Assembly (NCBI GenBank): GCA_001936135.1
Contig: CP012812.1
Coordinates: 1,860,001 to 1,924,000 of the forward strand
DNA length: 64,000 bases
Reading direction: 5' to 3'
DNA from: Saccharomycopsis fibuligera x Saccharomycopsis cf. fibuligera
Taxonomy: Eukaryota; Ascomycota; Saccharomycetes; Ascoideales; Saccharomycopsidaceae
Below are positions 53,801-63,313 of the stretch, piece by piece. Position numbers and translations under genes: made by a program. A model generated the notes under the pieces. It saw only the letters and a program-made list of their open reading frames with translations, had not been told where the DNA came from and searched no databases. Every line of letters begins with the position of its first letter. Position 1 is the first letter of the stretch.

Positions 53801-54770
53801 TTGGCAATTTTTTGTTATTTTCCAAGAAGAACATTTTCTGCTTTGATATGTCTTCCTTGATGGGTACAGCTGAGTACTTGAACGAGTCTGCTTCCACATA
53901 ATCATAATCCATATCAATATAATCCAACGAGTGAGTATTATACAATAAATCATGATGTTCGTGCCAGCTTAAAGGTATTTCTTCGTCATCTTCATTATTT
54001 TCCTCATGGTCTTCTCTGATGGCATAGGTATTACGAAGAGCCCGATTGCGACTTCTTCGTAGCCCTCTATCTCCAACCCTAGCAGCGCCTCCAAACTCAG
54101 ACTCGTATCGCAGGTCTTCGTCAAATCTGGAGCTAACCGTTCTACCGCTAGCACCAATATTACTAAAAAACAAACGCTGTCTGCCTCTATTCCATGATAA
54201 CGCGGAGTGAGTAGATCGCGTTGCTGAATCAGCCAGTATGTCGTCGGTTGTTCCCACATCAATATCACTGATAACACTGCTGCTATTTATGCCTCGTGGG
54301 AATATTGGTCGTCTTTCTATTCTGGAATCATTTAAGAACCGCTCGAATCTGCGACGATGATCCATATCTTGTCGTCTAATTTCCATTAATTGATCATATA
54401 CAGCGCTGGATTTCTGATGCTCGTTGGAGTAGCCAACATGGTCCGACGGTGGGCTGCTAGTGCTGTTGTCGTCGCCGTTGTAGGATTTCTGAGATTGATC
54501 TGGCCGATTGTCAACTTTATCTGAGACGCCGACGGCAGTAGTAATGATTTCGTTATTGGAATGGTTATTGTTACTTTGAATTGAGCCGGTGTATGTGGTT
54601 TCTTGATTATCATTAGTATACGCGGTCAATTCTGCAGAATCAGGTTCCATAACTGGAGTGGATAGCTCGCGGTCTCGCTCAGCATGTTCTCTAGCACTTA
54701 TTTCCGCCATCAAGACAATAGCTAGATCGTTCTGGTAATTATCAAATTGTCTGAATATGGGATCAGACAT
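50823..54770 (-). CDS. CRT10: CRT10-like regulator of ribonucleotide reductase genes
   Basis: A 1315-residue protein with the WD-like repeats of the fungal Crt10 family: PEYMFYATTSEINVLKI, SINFLKVTSFLNKEVLIAAV followed by DSGRVLIWYTGDIF, SAWGVDTYNEYNLIAVSDNS, and a C-terminal WSTHFISDK...PEIAATFIDEL region. Crt10 was found in S. cerevisiae (957 residues) as a regulator of RNR2/RNR3 expression and links to Rtt101 ligase pathways. This protein is longer because of Asp/Glu/Gly-rich inserts (about 670-850, including a GEEEEEEGEEEGEE stretch) and a disordered N-terminus (about 1-330). A (Gln-Leu)5 repeat from CAACTG units lies near residue 1230; its Leu would be Ser in a CUG-Ser code. The start is an ATG that overlaps by one base the stop of a 63-codon upstream frame (54770-54961). 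Confidence 0.82.
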   Translation of the reverse strand: MSDPIFRQFDNYQNDLAIVLMAEISAREHAERDRELSTPVMEPDSAELTAYTNDNQETTYTGSIQSNNNHSNNEIITTAVGVSDKVDNRPDQSQKSYNGDDNSTSSPPSDHVGYSNEHQKSSAVYDQLMEIRRQDMDHRRRFERFLNDSRIERRPIFPRGINSSSVISDIDVGTTDDILADSATRSTHSALSWNRGRQRLFFSNIGASGRTVSSRFDEDLRYESEFGGAARVGDRGLRRSRNRALRNTYAIREDHEENNEDDEEIPLSWHEHHDLLYNTHSLDYIDMDYDYVEADSFKYSAVPIKEDISKQKMFFLENNKKLPINAIEAYNYWDYHNSGKDSDAVLMNETIGENLHTTETESSINNKENNSLNEQNANSKRIIKRQPGDTFSNSLKLCLTNKGKFSQPMINYKFKNNLCDVSKDKPEYMFYATTSEINVLKIQPGCEALDSKPLVKFDTKPDYTYDRDIMSAVWQHFPHSINFLKVTSFLNKEVLIAAVDSGRVLIWYTGDIFSKVTKFMERQRKIERLSGHQKVKMNINWSMNDFKIKPNHQLRTRKSAWGVDTYNEYNLIAVSDNSRRVMLFYYATEHGENRFYTVSTHTLASNIPDISFIKEENDDNISSDAHNFRKDGLSKAESQNSILVYLSAGAIGGELVILKIYLEKIFGPLNRQYSVSGGTGGGRRRDNGSTESGRGGGQAGDRGEDGTSLHDGDDYSTDCDATSPSLQDSIDDDDDDNDNDNNDDDIEIEVDYPLEDDEVEELASENELLIRANRGDLDIIDLVVGDGDNWHEQARPPTRGINSGIRGTRAHRYEESLESDIDGEELPQGDNEEEEEGEEEEEEGEEEGEEFDNDALVAEQQNDNQHNHNNTNVTTQDGIRQHIHIDNESWDPGNTFRESRLIEHNYNCSKFNRVKFYPPQVISRIELDDNVWSTHFISDKLFKKVSSLKAMTGDEDLDETSILKKISQQSRILDSESDPVYTSDLGLAAKFAHFEVPRLKLDKLIKFMFMPEIAATFIDELENMSSSDPLTSRGLTETRPDHSNSAIASTMISSEPERRNISVNYNSLKKNGMITDTFRRIRKFYDDYYTLRQRNHRKTYLSLNELKYWQPKVTTNFNDKFVIITTDTSLGLFQCNKLVCNASVKNIFKKESMVESLGRSLYDEREFEMSNRISFVKLIPELSCVVVATQSGIASVFRLTSYRGLHGFRQELVFPEPEVFSLHPLQLQLQLQLQLRHDAGTGGGGAAARLQSIFLNEANNSVKILTGLAVRHIKVSIGEVFVSKYNIYLIYDNGTHLTYQISSDAQDNLVADLII

Positions 54771-55104
54771 TAGTTCAGTATTTCAATATTTCTTGAGTTT
54801 GAACTAAAACTGGCGCTAGTGTTTGTGCTAGTGATAATTATAATATTAAGCTTATAGTTTATTGACGTTGGTGCTATGGTAGGAAATGCTTCGCCAATAA
54901 TTCTGTTTTGAAGCGATGCAATCATAAATGCGAACCTGCACCGTGGCCAACCCTTAAACAAAATACAGGATAGTTGTGATAACGTAGCTCAAAAAAACAC
55001 ACGAGCACACAAAGTAGACATTCAAACGGTACAAGAACTCCAAAATAAGAGATAACAAGCCAACTACTGTGTTTTCCTTAAACTAATAATTTCCATTTAT
55101 TCTC

Positions 55105-55180
<76 letters not shown>

Positions 55181-55487
55181 GTATAAACGACTGGTTTCAG
55201 AGCGGCGGAATCATCGCAGCAATCATATCATGTGAGTACTAGAAACCTAAGTCTATTGAGCAGCCTAAGCTATTATGTAATGCATACAGACATGCGCGTC
55301 ATATGGCAGTATATCGCATGATATGGCATTGAAAAAATATGAAATTATTTGCAATTATTTGCAACTATTTTGGAAAATATATATTCTCTATTTAGAAGTG
55401 TTGAAATGAAATTAATGCTAGAATGCTAAAATGCTGTATGATAATTATTAGAGGGTAGAAGTTTTTACTTTACTGCCAATTAGTTCG
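54771..55487. other. CRT10 promoter and F-box gene 3' flank
   Basis: 717 bp with no gene except a short frame (54770-54961, 63 codons, minus) ending at the CRT10 start. It contains the (GAT)n microsatellite at 55105-55180. Confidence 0.5.
55105..55180 (+). repeat. (GAT)n microsatellite, about 25 units
   Basis: A perfect GAT repeat of 76 nt in non-coding DNA between CRT10 and the F-box-like gene. No protein frame uses it. Likely variable in length between strains. Confidence 0.97.
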
Positions 55488-56741
55488 TCATAGCACCGCA
55501 TGCTTGCAGTCATCTAACCTCAATTTCTCGTGGTTAAACCCTTTGCGAAGGTCTTCGTAATCTCGCTGTTCCATTACTGTTATAAACTTGATTTTTCGTT
55601 TAATCTGATTTTCATCTGACAGTACCAAGTATTTTTCAGTGTACTGCAGTAAATCCTTATCTGATTCCTCAACGGGTTGTTCCACAATCTCGTCATTCAA
55701 AGAAAGTAAGGAAGGGTATGACGCTGCTGCATCTGTTGATCCGTATAGTAAATTGATGTGGTAGTCTATCATTGTAGATGCATTTTTTTCAAGTACATTT
55801 ACCAACTGCAAGTAATCTTTACCAGCTGTGTCAGTGATATGCGGCTCGCTTAGGAGCCAAAAGTAAAATTTTCCCTGTAGCAAAGCATCAGCCGGCTTAA
55901 AGTCAAAATAGAAAAACTTAATACCCATCTTCACATTAAGTCCAGTTTCTTCCATAATAAGTTTGACTCTTCTAAACTTGTGATTTGCCTTTGGCATATC
56001 AGTGGCGTCTGTCTCCTTATTAGCGAACGATGTAAAAATTGAATCATCTCCAGTGCTGCTATCAATGGCAAAAGAGTTCATGTTCAACACCACAAAATGG
56101 CTCCTCGGGGCAACATCGGCAATATTGGTAGCAGGATAATAGTTATGAGTATATCTCACCGTTTTATTATCAGTGTTAAAGACTTGTATTTGGAATTTTG
56201 TTGTTCCCAACCCATATGATACTTTGTCGAGCATGAGGGCGCAAGTCAAATTGTAAAATCCTTCAGTCAAGTATACATCCCTTTCATAACGGAGAGAATG
56301 CGACCGCACCACCGACATCACTGTGTGTTTTGCATCATAGACATAGTCATCACTTTCTTGGGTAACAAAATGCTCAATAGTGGGGTATATTTTGCGATAT
56401 TTTATCAAGTAGTAAATGTGCTGCCAGGAATCGCTAATGTAGGCAGACTGGTAAATATCATCGACAGCATTGATGGTATCGGGGCTTAGCAAATTTTGTG
56501 TTCTGGCAATTATGTTTCGCGTGTGGTACCTAATGGTATCGCATCCTTTGACGTAAGCAACAATTGCCTCTTTGGCATGGAAGATGGCTTGCGCAATGTT
56601 GGGGCCGCACTCGTGAAAGAGCCGCTGGCGGAAGTGCTCGTTGTACAAGGAGTAGTAGTGAGTGTTAACAAAACGGAGCTGCGGTGCAAGCTCAAGAAGC
56701 TGGAATTCCAACTCAATGGGCAACGAGGCAAGAATGCTCAT
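55488..56741 (-). CDS. Putative F-box protein
   Basis: A 417-residue protein starting MSILASLPIELEFQLLELAP, then LRFVNTHYYSLYNEHFRQRL, which resembles an F-box (Skp1-binding) motif: LP.EL...LLEL. followed by a Val-N-..YY.L pattern. The rest (about 60-417) has no repeat or motif I recognise, though it is well folded in composition (YERDVYLTEGFYNLTCALML and FRRVKLIMEETGLNVKMGIK). It may belong to the yeast F-box group around Mfb1, Ucc1, Das1 or YLR352W, but I cannot say which. F-box proteins choose substrates for the SCF (Cdc53) ubiquitin ligase. The start is the ATG at 56739-56741; the frame extends 79 codons upstream without an ATG. Shares a 369-bp divergent promoter with SBA1. Confidence 0.6.
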   Translation of the reverse strand: MSILASLPIELEFQLLELAPQLRFVNTHYYSLYNEHFRQRLFHECGPNIAQAIFHAKEAIVAYVKGCDTIRYHTRNIIARTQNLLSPDTINAVDDIYQSAYISDSWQHIYYLIKYRKIYPTIEHFVTQESDDYVYDAKHTVMSVVRSHSLRYERDVYLTEGFYNLTCALMLDKVSYGLGTTKFQIQVFNTDNKTVRYTHNYYPATNIADVAPRSHFVVLNMNSFAIDSSTGDDSIFTSFANKETDATDMPKANHKFRRVKLIMEETGLNVKMGIKFFYFDFKPADALLQGKFYFWLLSEPHITDTAGKDYLQLVNVLEKNASTMIDYHINLLYGSTDAAASYPSLLSLNDEIVEQPVEESDKDLLQYTEKYLVLSDENQIKRKIKFITVMEQRDYEDLRKGFNHEKLRLDDCKHAVL

Positions 56742-57110
56742 GGTACTGGTAGTCAATGCTGATGAGTATTCTTTAGTTTTGTCTTTGGTGCTCCATCGCA
56801 ATGGCAGTATGTTTCTGGTATTTCTCTCTATGTCATTTTCTGTGATCCTCGCTCGGGCTAAAGCGTTGTGAGCCCGGAACAGCTCATCGCGCGGTGTGGA
56901 TAGCAACCGGGGAGTGCCAGTTTGTTCTAGAAGGCGCAGGAAGGAAAACACGAAAAAACAAGCAAACACAACAGCCACAATCGAAACTGTGCTGAAAGAC
57001 GGCGTTGTATCTTCACATTCTCTTAGTTTCTTTCTACTTTATTGCCTATATTGCAAAGATTGTGCTTTTTTGACCTCAGAAATAAAAAGATAGTATTGAA
57101 ATAGCTTACA
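56742..57110. promoter_or_regulatory. Divergent promoter F-box gene/SBA1
   Basis: 369 bp between start codons, assigned by orientation. The left part remains open in the F-box frame. Pyrimidine-rich TTTCTTTCTACTTT-like sequence precedes SBA1. Confidence 0.5.
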
Positions 57111-57879
57111 ATGTCCGCAGTTCGCACTCCACAAGGTATGTATACTTGATTGTGCCCCAACATTCCCTACACTTGTTTATAGTGCTCAATGGCAGTTATG
57201 CGGACAAATGGCAATTGACAAATGACAAATTACTAACCAATGGATAGTTTTATGGGCTCAACGCTCCAACGCTGAAGTTCCAGAAAAGAATCTCGTTTTC
57301 TTGACTGTGGTCGTTACTGATCCAAAGGGTCTTAAGGTCGACTTAAAGGCAGACTCTTTGCATTTGGAAACAGACAGTGACTATGTCAGCAGCAAAGACA
57401 ACCACTACAAGCTCGACATTGAGTTTTTCAAGCCAATTGATGTTGATAACTCCCGTTATGACACCTCTAGTGGTAACCATATCTCATTTGTGTTGAGAAA
57501 AGCTGAAGCTCAAGAAGAATACTGGCCAAGATTGATTAAAGAAAAACTCAAGTTGAATTACATCAAGACCGACTTCGACAAATGGGTGGATGAAGATGAA
57601 CAAGATGAAAAGGCTGAAGAAGATGAAGCTGCACAATTCCCAGGTGGTCCTGGTGCCGGTGGCGCTGGGGGCGCTGGGGGACCAGGAGGCTTTGATTTCA
57701 GTCAATTAGCTGGTATGGCTGGCGGTGCTGGCGGTGCTGGCGGTCCAGGTGGCTTCGATTTTAGCCAATTAGCTGGTATGGCCGGTGGCGCCGGTGGCGC
57801 TGGTGGCGCTGGTGGCGCTGATGGTCCAGAAGAGTTCAGTTCTTCTGATGAAGAAGGTGAAGAAGCAGCTCAAAAATAA
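57111..57879 (+). CDS. SBA1: Hsp90 co-chaperone p23
   Basis: Two exons: 57111-57135 (MSAVRTPQ plus one base) and 57248-57879, around a 112-bp intron (donor GTATGT at 57136, exact TACTAAC at 57231-57237, acceptor TAG at 57247). The product is 218 residues. The CS/p23 domain (about 1-125) reads VLWAQRSNAEVPEKNLVFLT, then FFKPIDVDNSRY and EEYWPRLIKEKLKLNYIKTD, then FDKWVDEDEQDE. The tail is Gly/Ala-rich with repeats of GGPGGFDFSQLAGMAGGAGG (the unit starting GGFDFSQLAGM appears twice) and an acidic end. Sba1 binds the ATP-bound Hsp90 dimer and slows ATP hydrolysis. Length matches S. cerevisiae Sba1 (216). No CTG codon. Confidence 0.97.
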
Positions 57880-58275
57880 GTTATGAATTTAGCGACGGAT
57901 AAATTAAAATTCAAAAATGAAAAACAACTAGAAATTGTCCTGCATGAAGGATACTATTCATGAACACTTTTTTTTTCAATATTATTAATTTTTGTTTGTT
58001 GTTAGTATTTATGTAATGAGTTTTGCTGTATTTTACGATCATGATTGCTTTTTTTTTTCCCCCCTAACTTTTTTTTTTTTTTTTATTTGCTTCTCTCAAA
58101 AATAAAAGCGAAAAATGGCTTATATAAAGCTTGTTATTTTACCGTACGTAACCTATCGTAGTAACGTACTTACAAGAGGCAGTACTACCCAATAAAATAA
58201 AATAAAAAAAAAAAAAAAAAAGATTAATTCATGTCTAATTAAATAACCATATTTTGCAATAAAGTATATCCCAAT
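57880..58275. terminator. Convergent 3' region SBA1/glucose-6-phosphate 1-epimerase
   Basis: 396 bp of 3' flanks for convergent genes, with T runs and C-rich patches (about 58050-58085) and an A run of 17-18 nt at about 58205-58221. Likely poly(A) sites on both strands; no precise site assigned. Confidence 0.4.
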
Positions 58276-59178
58276 TTACACCGCCTGCAAATCAATGTCC
58301 TTATCAATCGAGATAATTTGACTAGCTTTCCATACTCCTTCAGGCTCCAACTTGACAAAATCAGAAACGTGGCCTGGTTCAATACAAACCATCTTCTTGT
58401 ATCCATCCTTTGGTTCAAAGTCACCCATTCCAGCACTTTTGTCAATCCATGGGTTCCAAACAACCAAGTCTGGCAAATTGTCTCTTTGAACGGTATGAAT
58501 AGCTTTACCCAAATGAATAACTTGCACCACATTTTCAGTAGGCACTTTCTTGTAGATTCTATCCAATTCACCATGGAATTGCACTGCTGGCGATCTTTCC
58601 TCGTATTCTTCTTTTAAAAGTTGATCGTAGCATTGCTGTCCCGGCAAATTGCTCACTAAGGTGTCTTCAATATCTTCAATATTCAAATATGTATGGAACA
58701 ACCAATTGAACTCCCATGGCTTAGTATCGGTGTTTTGCACTTCAATCGAAGTTTTCAACCCACTTTCATGTAACTCAATGGTTAAAAATAAACGGAAATC
58801 GTTATCCCCTTTGCCCCATTTGCTGTACACTTCCTTATTAGCTTCATCTGGAGAAAGAGCAAATTGCGCAGCTGGTGGATTTTCACTAGTTTGGCCCAAG
58901 AATTCCCAAGTGGAATTTCTAGCAAATCCATGCTGTGGCAACGAGGCAAAATCTGGCTTACTGGCCGGCGCTTTACCAAAAACAGGGAAAACCAATGGAA
59001 TACCACCACGTACTGGTTTGGAACCATCGAGTTTTGCGGCATCTGAGAGCCATAGCTGGTCAGCACCGTTAACTTTCCAGCTAATTACGGTGGCACCATA
59101 GTTCAATACTTTAGCAGTGGTTTTGGAATTGGATGGGTGAGTGATGAGCACTCCGTCATCTAATACTTCAATTGGCAT
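58276..59178 (-). CDS. Glucose-6-phosphate 1-epimerase
   Basis: A 300-residue aldose-1-epimerase-fold protein, orthologue of S. cerevisiae YMR099C (297 residues), which interconverts alpha and beta glucose 6-phosphate. Seen: NYGATVISWKVNGADQLWLS, PVRGGIPLVFPVFG, LPQHGFARNSTWEFLG (conserved His-Gly-Phe-Ala-Arg active-site segment), EFNWLFHTYLNIEDI and VVWNPWIDKSAGMGDF, then MVCIEPGHVSDF (catalytic Glu in CIEPG). The start is the first ATG (MPIEVLDDGVLITHP). No CTG codons in 300. Confidence 0.93.
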   Translation of the reverse strand: MPIEVLDDGVLITHPSNSKTTAKVLNYGATVISWKVNGADQLWLSDAAKLDGSKPVRGGIPLVFPVFGKAPASKPDFASLPQHGFARNSTWEFLGQTSENPPAAQFALSPDEANKEVYSKWGKGDNDFRLFLTIELHESGLKTSIEVQNTDTKPWEFNWLFHTYLNIEDIEDTLVSNLPGQQCYDQLLKEEYEERSPAVQFHGELDRIYKKVPTENVVQVIHLGKAIHTVQRDNLPDLVVWNPWIDKSAGMGDFEPKDGYKKMVCIEPGHVSDFVKLEPEGVWKASQIISIDKDIDLQAV

Positions 59179-61345
59179 ATTAATACTTGACTACTTTTTG
59201 AATATAGTTAGTCTATGGCTAATGTCTCGTAAGTTATGATATAAAAGGTATACCCTATAGCGGTTAATGATACAAGGCGGATTCAGTGGCAGCCAATTTG
59301 CAATGGCAATGGCGAAACGCAATGAGGTGTATTTACTGTCATCGGCATCTCTGGAAATCGCACGTACGTAATACTGGAGCGCTTGCAAAGCGCTTGCGCT
59401 GCCGCTTTCAGGTTAGGGTAAGGGGTTTTTGAGTGCGCTAGATTACGTAAGTTTCTTCTAATTGACGCTATGAGCACTGTTGGAATTTTTTTGGTAAAAC
59501 CCCTTCCCCTTCCCGCAAAATCACACTCTAAGAAATACAACAAGCAGTATTTGGATATGTGATCTAGTAAGGAAGGGAATGGTACTCAAAGTATCAGTAA
59601 TGTTGGTGTTCTGGGGTGTGCAATTGTAACTTTTTTTTTTTCCACAAGCAGTGTATGCAACGCAGTCTAGTGAGTTTTCAAAGAGGTGATTCCTCAAAAT
59701 CAGCAAAAAGATCAGTGGACATGTTGGAAATCAGAGCGCTTCACCAAAACGTTGCCATATGTTATTGCGGCTTGGTATCAACATTTTCGAAGTTTGTCGT
59801 TGAAAGAGTCAAAAAAAAAACTAGTTTTGGTGTCTGCGAGACAAAATAATTTTGCAAATAAATATTCAAACTTATGGTTTCTGTTCTGTTTTAGCAGAAC
59901 GAGTCCTGCGCAAAACTGGAAAAAGGTCCGCTGTAGTATGTAACAATCAAATTGTTTAAAACCATACGAGATCATGTCGTGCCGTATAGTACTGTACATC
60001 TATTTTGAAAACAAAAAAAAAAAAGTCTACAAACTTCAATTAAGTATAAGCTTCAACGCTACCGCAACGTTTTAGCATTCAAGAGAAAAACCCAAAATCT
60101 TCCACTGACTATTGATAAACACCACTAAAATTTCCGTCATATAAAATTTGGAAAGGCATGAAAGTATAACGTGTTAATTAGTAAATAGAGACTAATGACA
60201 AGTCAAAAAGACATCGAGAAAATGCCAACTGGCCTAAAAACATTCATGTGCAGTGCAGAAACTTTAAAACTTTACAAAAACCTTCGTCCCAATTAGTAAC
60301 ATAAAAGAACAGCCTCGGAGTTTATTTTAAAATTCGAGGCGCTTTTACCTTTTCTATTAATGATTTAGGTATCAATGTTTACATTAAATCGACAATCGGC
60401 CAACCCAACCCCAATTCTGAAAATGGTTTAAGCTTTGCTGTTGTCAACGGTCTTACTGGTTATAGTTACAGTTAGGAGCCATTTTATTGTCTTTTTAGTC
60501 AACAATGTACAGCAATTCTTGGCTTAAGCCAAATTTGCATTATCGGAACTGCAGTCCTTGAGTTGTTGAACAGCTACTAGTTGCTAGTCAAAGGCACACA
60601 CCAAGAATCAAGAAAGGGAAGGGTCTTTTCTCATTTTCGAGCCGAAAATTTTTTTCTTTTATTGCATAAGTTCCAATTTCTTTTTTTATTTTTTGTGCAT
60701 GTATTTTCTTAACGAGCAGCTGCTGTTTTTCCACTGGATTTTGGTAAAAAACCGGAAAAACGCAAAACACAAAATGCAAAACAATGGATAAATAAATGTC
60801 TCACATTTTTCAATCTACTCCAGGATTTGCCCGCTATTTCTTTTGGCTGGACGCTGAGTAATTAGCTGATGATTCAATAGTTGATCTGCCCCCAATTGAT
60901 TCACACTAATGCCCAGAGTCCCTTTTACATTTTTTGAAATCACCCCCAACAACTGATCTACAGTGGCTATTTAAAAATTTCAGGTGGCAGAGCCACATCA
61001 ATGCTATGAAAGGTTGCCCAAGTAGACGACCTACTACTTTGAAAACTCTCTCTATTGACTTCTAAATCAGTCTACTTTGGCTAAGAATTTACTGTATACT
61101 GAAACTCTCTTTATAGAAATTGTGCCGTGCGGTGCGGAATTGTCATGACTCAAGTCTTCTCCCCTCTTTGCTTCTCAGCTACTCTTCGCCATCCGAATAA
61201 ATTTCATAACACGATGCAAAAATAGGTTCACAGTTTTTGGCTACCTCACTGGACCATCTGGCATTCGTCCGCATTCTGTAGACTTCATTCGCCCAACATA
61301 CGCCACTAAGTTTACCAATTGAGTAATACTCCTCTCTTAATCATG

Positions 61346-61376
<31 letters not shown>

Positions 61377-63313
61377 AGGTGTAAGCAGTATAATGCTTGG
61401 GGAATTTTCCTTCGGCTCTTTTCCCACAAAAAATTAAGCTCTGTAGATGCCGCTGCATCTCAGAAACACCGTTCAAAAAGCTTAATTGTGTGGAAATTTT
61501 TAAAAACGAAAAAAAAAAAAATAAATAAAAAAAAAAAAAAAGTAAACAAAAACAACAGGAACAGCGGCTGCTGCTCCTAAAGAAGATCTGAGACCATACG
61601 AGGAGCCAGCCATCTTAATACTTGAGACTTACATCTCTGCTAAACAAAAAACGGTAAAAGAATAACAGAAAAATTGAGAAACTTGCCTACATATTAGTTG
61701 CAGTTTATAGGCACAATGTTTAGAGTCATTCTCCAGAATTAAAAGTACCTTGCCGATATTACCAGACACTAATCTCCAACAGTGGCGGTGGCAGTGGCAG
61801 TGGCAGTGGCATTGGAGCCATATAGCTACAATATGAGATATGGGAATTAGAATAAATCAATAAAGCTTTCTTCGCCTCGCGATTTCTATTTCTGTACCGA
61901 CAGAAAACTGCGGCATAACAAAAAAACGCCTTCTCATTTGTTCGCTGAGCTCGCCCGCACAGCTCAGAGTTCGCCCCACGTATACGCACATAATATGTAC
62001 AGCATAGGAAATATCTTAGCTAACCAATAGCCGACTCAGAATTTGTAATGCGGTGGGTAAGTATCCATGTCCATTCGCCCTTAAGATCACAAACCCCAAC
62101 TTTGATCATAGCTATGGGAATAGTAACCCTTGCACCCCCTCCAATTACATTCAGCGGGTTTGCAATTTCCATGAATACAACTCGGGTTCATCTCACCCCT
62201 TACATGCTAATCACAAAATTAGCTAATAGCAAGCTATACACTTCCTCTGCTAATTGGCAACATTAGCAGTCTAATCTTAATATTGCAATATGGTGATAAA
62301 AGATTTAGCTAGCTGGCTGGCTGGCTGGCTGCTATTACAAAAGGGGATAGTTTAATGTTACTGCAGTGGCCTCTGGCAACAAAATAGCGATGGGCAAACA
62401 TACCAGCAATGTCTAAGGCACTTTATTTGGCTCTCGCACACTGTGTGGTGCAGTATACGACGCACGTAGTGAAGAAAAAGAAAGAATTCCCATACAAAAA
62501 CCAAAATTTGTTAGTAGCAAAAACAGAAAAAAAAAATTTTTTATTTTTATTTTTTTTATAGGGACGTTGGATAATGCAGGATGGCGCATGCTGCAAGTAT
62601 TAAAAAAAAATTTTTTTTTTTTTTATTTTTTTTTGTCTAAAATTTTGCAGCAGATGAGATTGAACGAAAAAGTAAGCAGAGCAAAGCAGAGCATCTCTTA
62701 TATATGAAAGAAACCCACTCCCCGGATTTCTTTTTGCCTATATATTTTTGCTCTTCTTTTTCTTGTTTTTTTCACTGAGATTCTCAATCTTGCTTTCATT
62801 CAATTCAGAAAAAGAAAAAAATCATTCAAGGGAATAAAAAGCTAGCTATTCATTCAATCAGTTAATTAAGCCGTTTCAATTGACTGCGACTGTTTTTCAT
62901 CACTTTTCTTTTTATATTTTTTTTTCTCCTTTCTTGCGCAATATATATCTGGATATATACATTCACAGAAAAGAAATTATTATACAAAAACTCATAAGAA
63001 ATAGATTTTCTTTATATTTTGTTCCTTTTTTACCTTCACCTTTCCCCCCACTAGCTTATAATTCTTTTTGTCTGTTTTTTTCTATTCTAGATCAGTGCAA
63101 ATACTTATATCCTCTTTTGGAAGTAATACACATCATAAAGCATTGATAAAAAGAAAGCAACAAAAAAAAAGAAACTTTACACTTTTTCAACTGTACTTTT
63201 TTTTTCTTTCTTTCTCTGTCTCCCATTTATTTCCTGGCATCTTGCTACTTGCCTCCACAATTTTCAAAAAACTCTTCACTCAAAACTCACAAATCCCTTC
63301 TATCCACAATACA
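59179..63313. promoter_or_regulatory. 4.1-kb gene-free region upstream of the Ser-rich gene
   Basis: No gene recognised. It contains a T run at 61346-61374, a (GTGGCA)n-like repeat at about 61780-61815, a (GGCT)n repeat at about 62312-62332, an inverted repeat GCCTCG/CGAGGC near 60313-60342, and a pyrimidine-rich stretch (62.7-63.3 kb) typical of a long 5' leader in yeasts. Best read as the extended promoter and leader of the gene at 63314 plus the promoter of the leftward epimerase gene. Confidence 0.5.
61346..61374 (+). repeat. Poly-T run, 29 nt
   Basis: T run in the 4.1-kb region upstream of the Ser-rich gene. Confidence 0.9.

Noticed and set aside
54770-54961. 63-codon frame ending at the CRT10 start (stop and ATG share one base)
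   Set aside because: Could be an upstream reading frame, but its sequence is not gene-like and the overlap may be chance.
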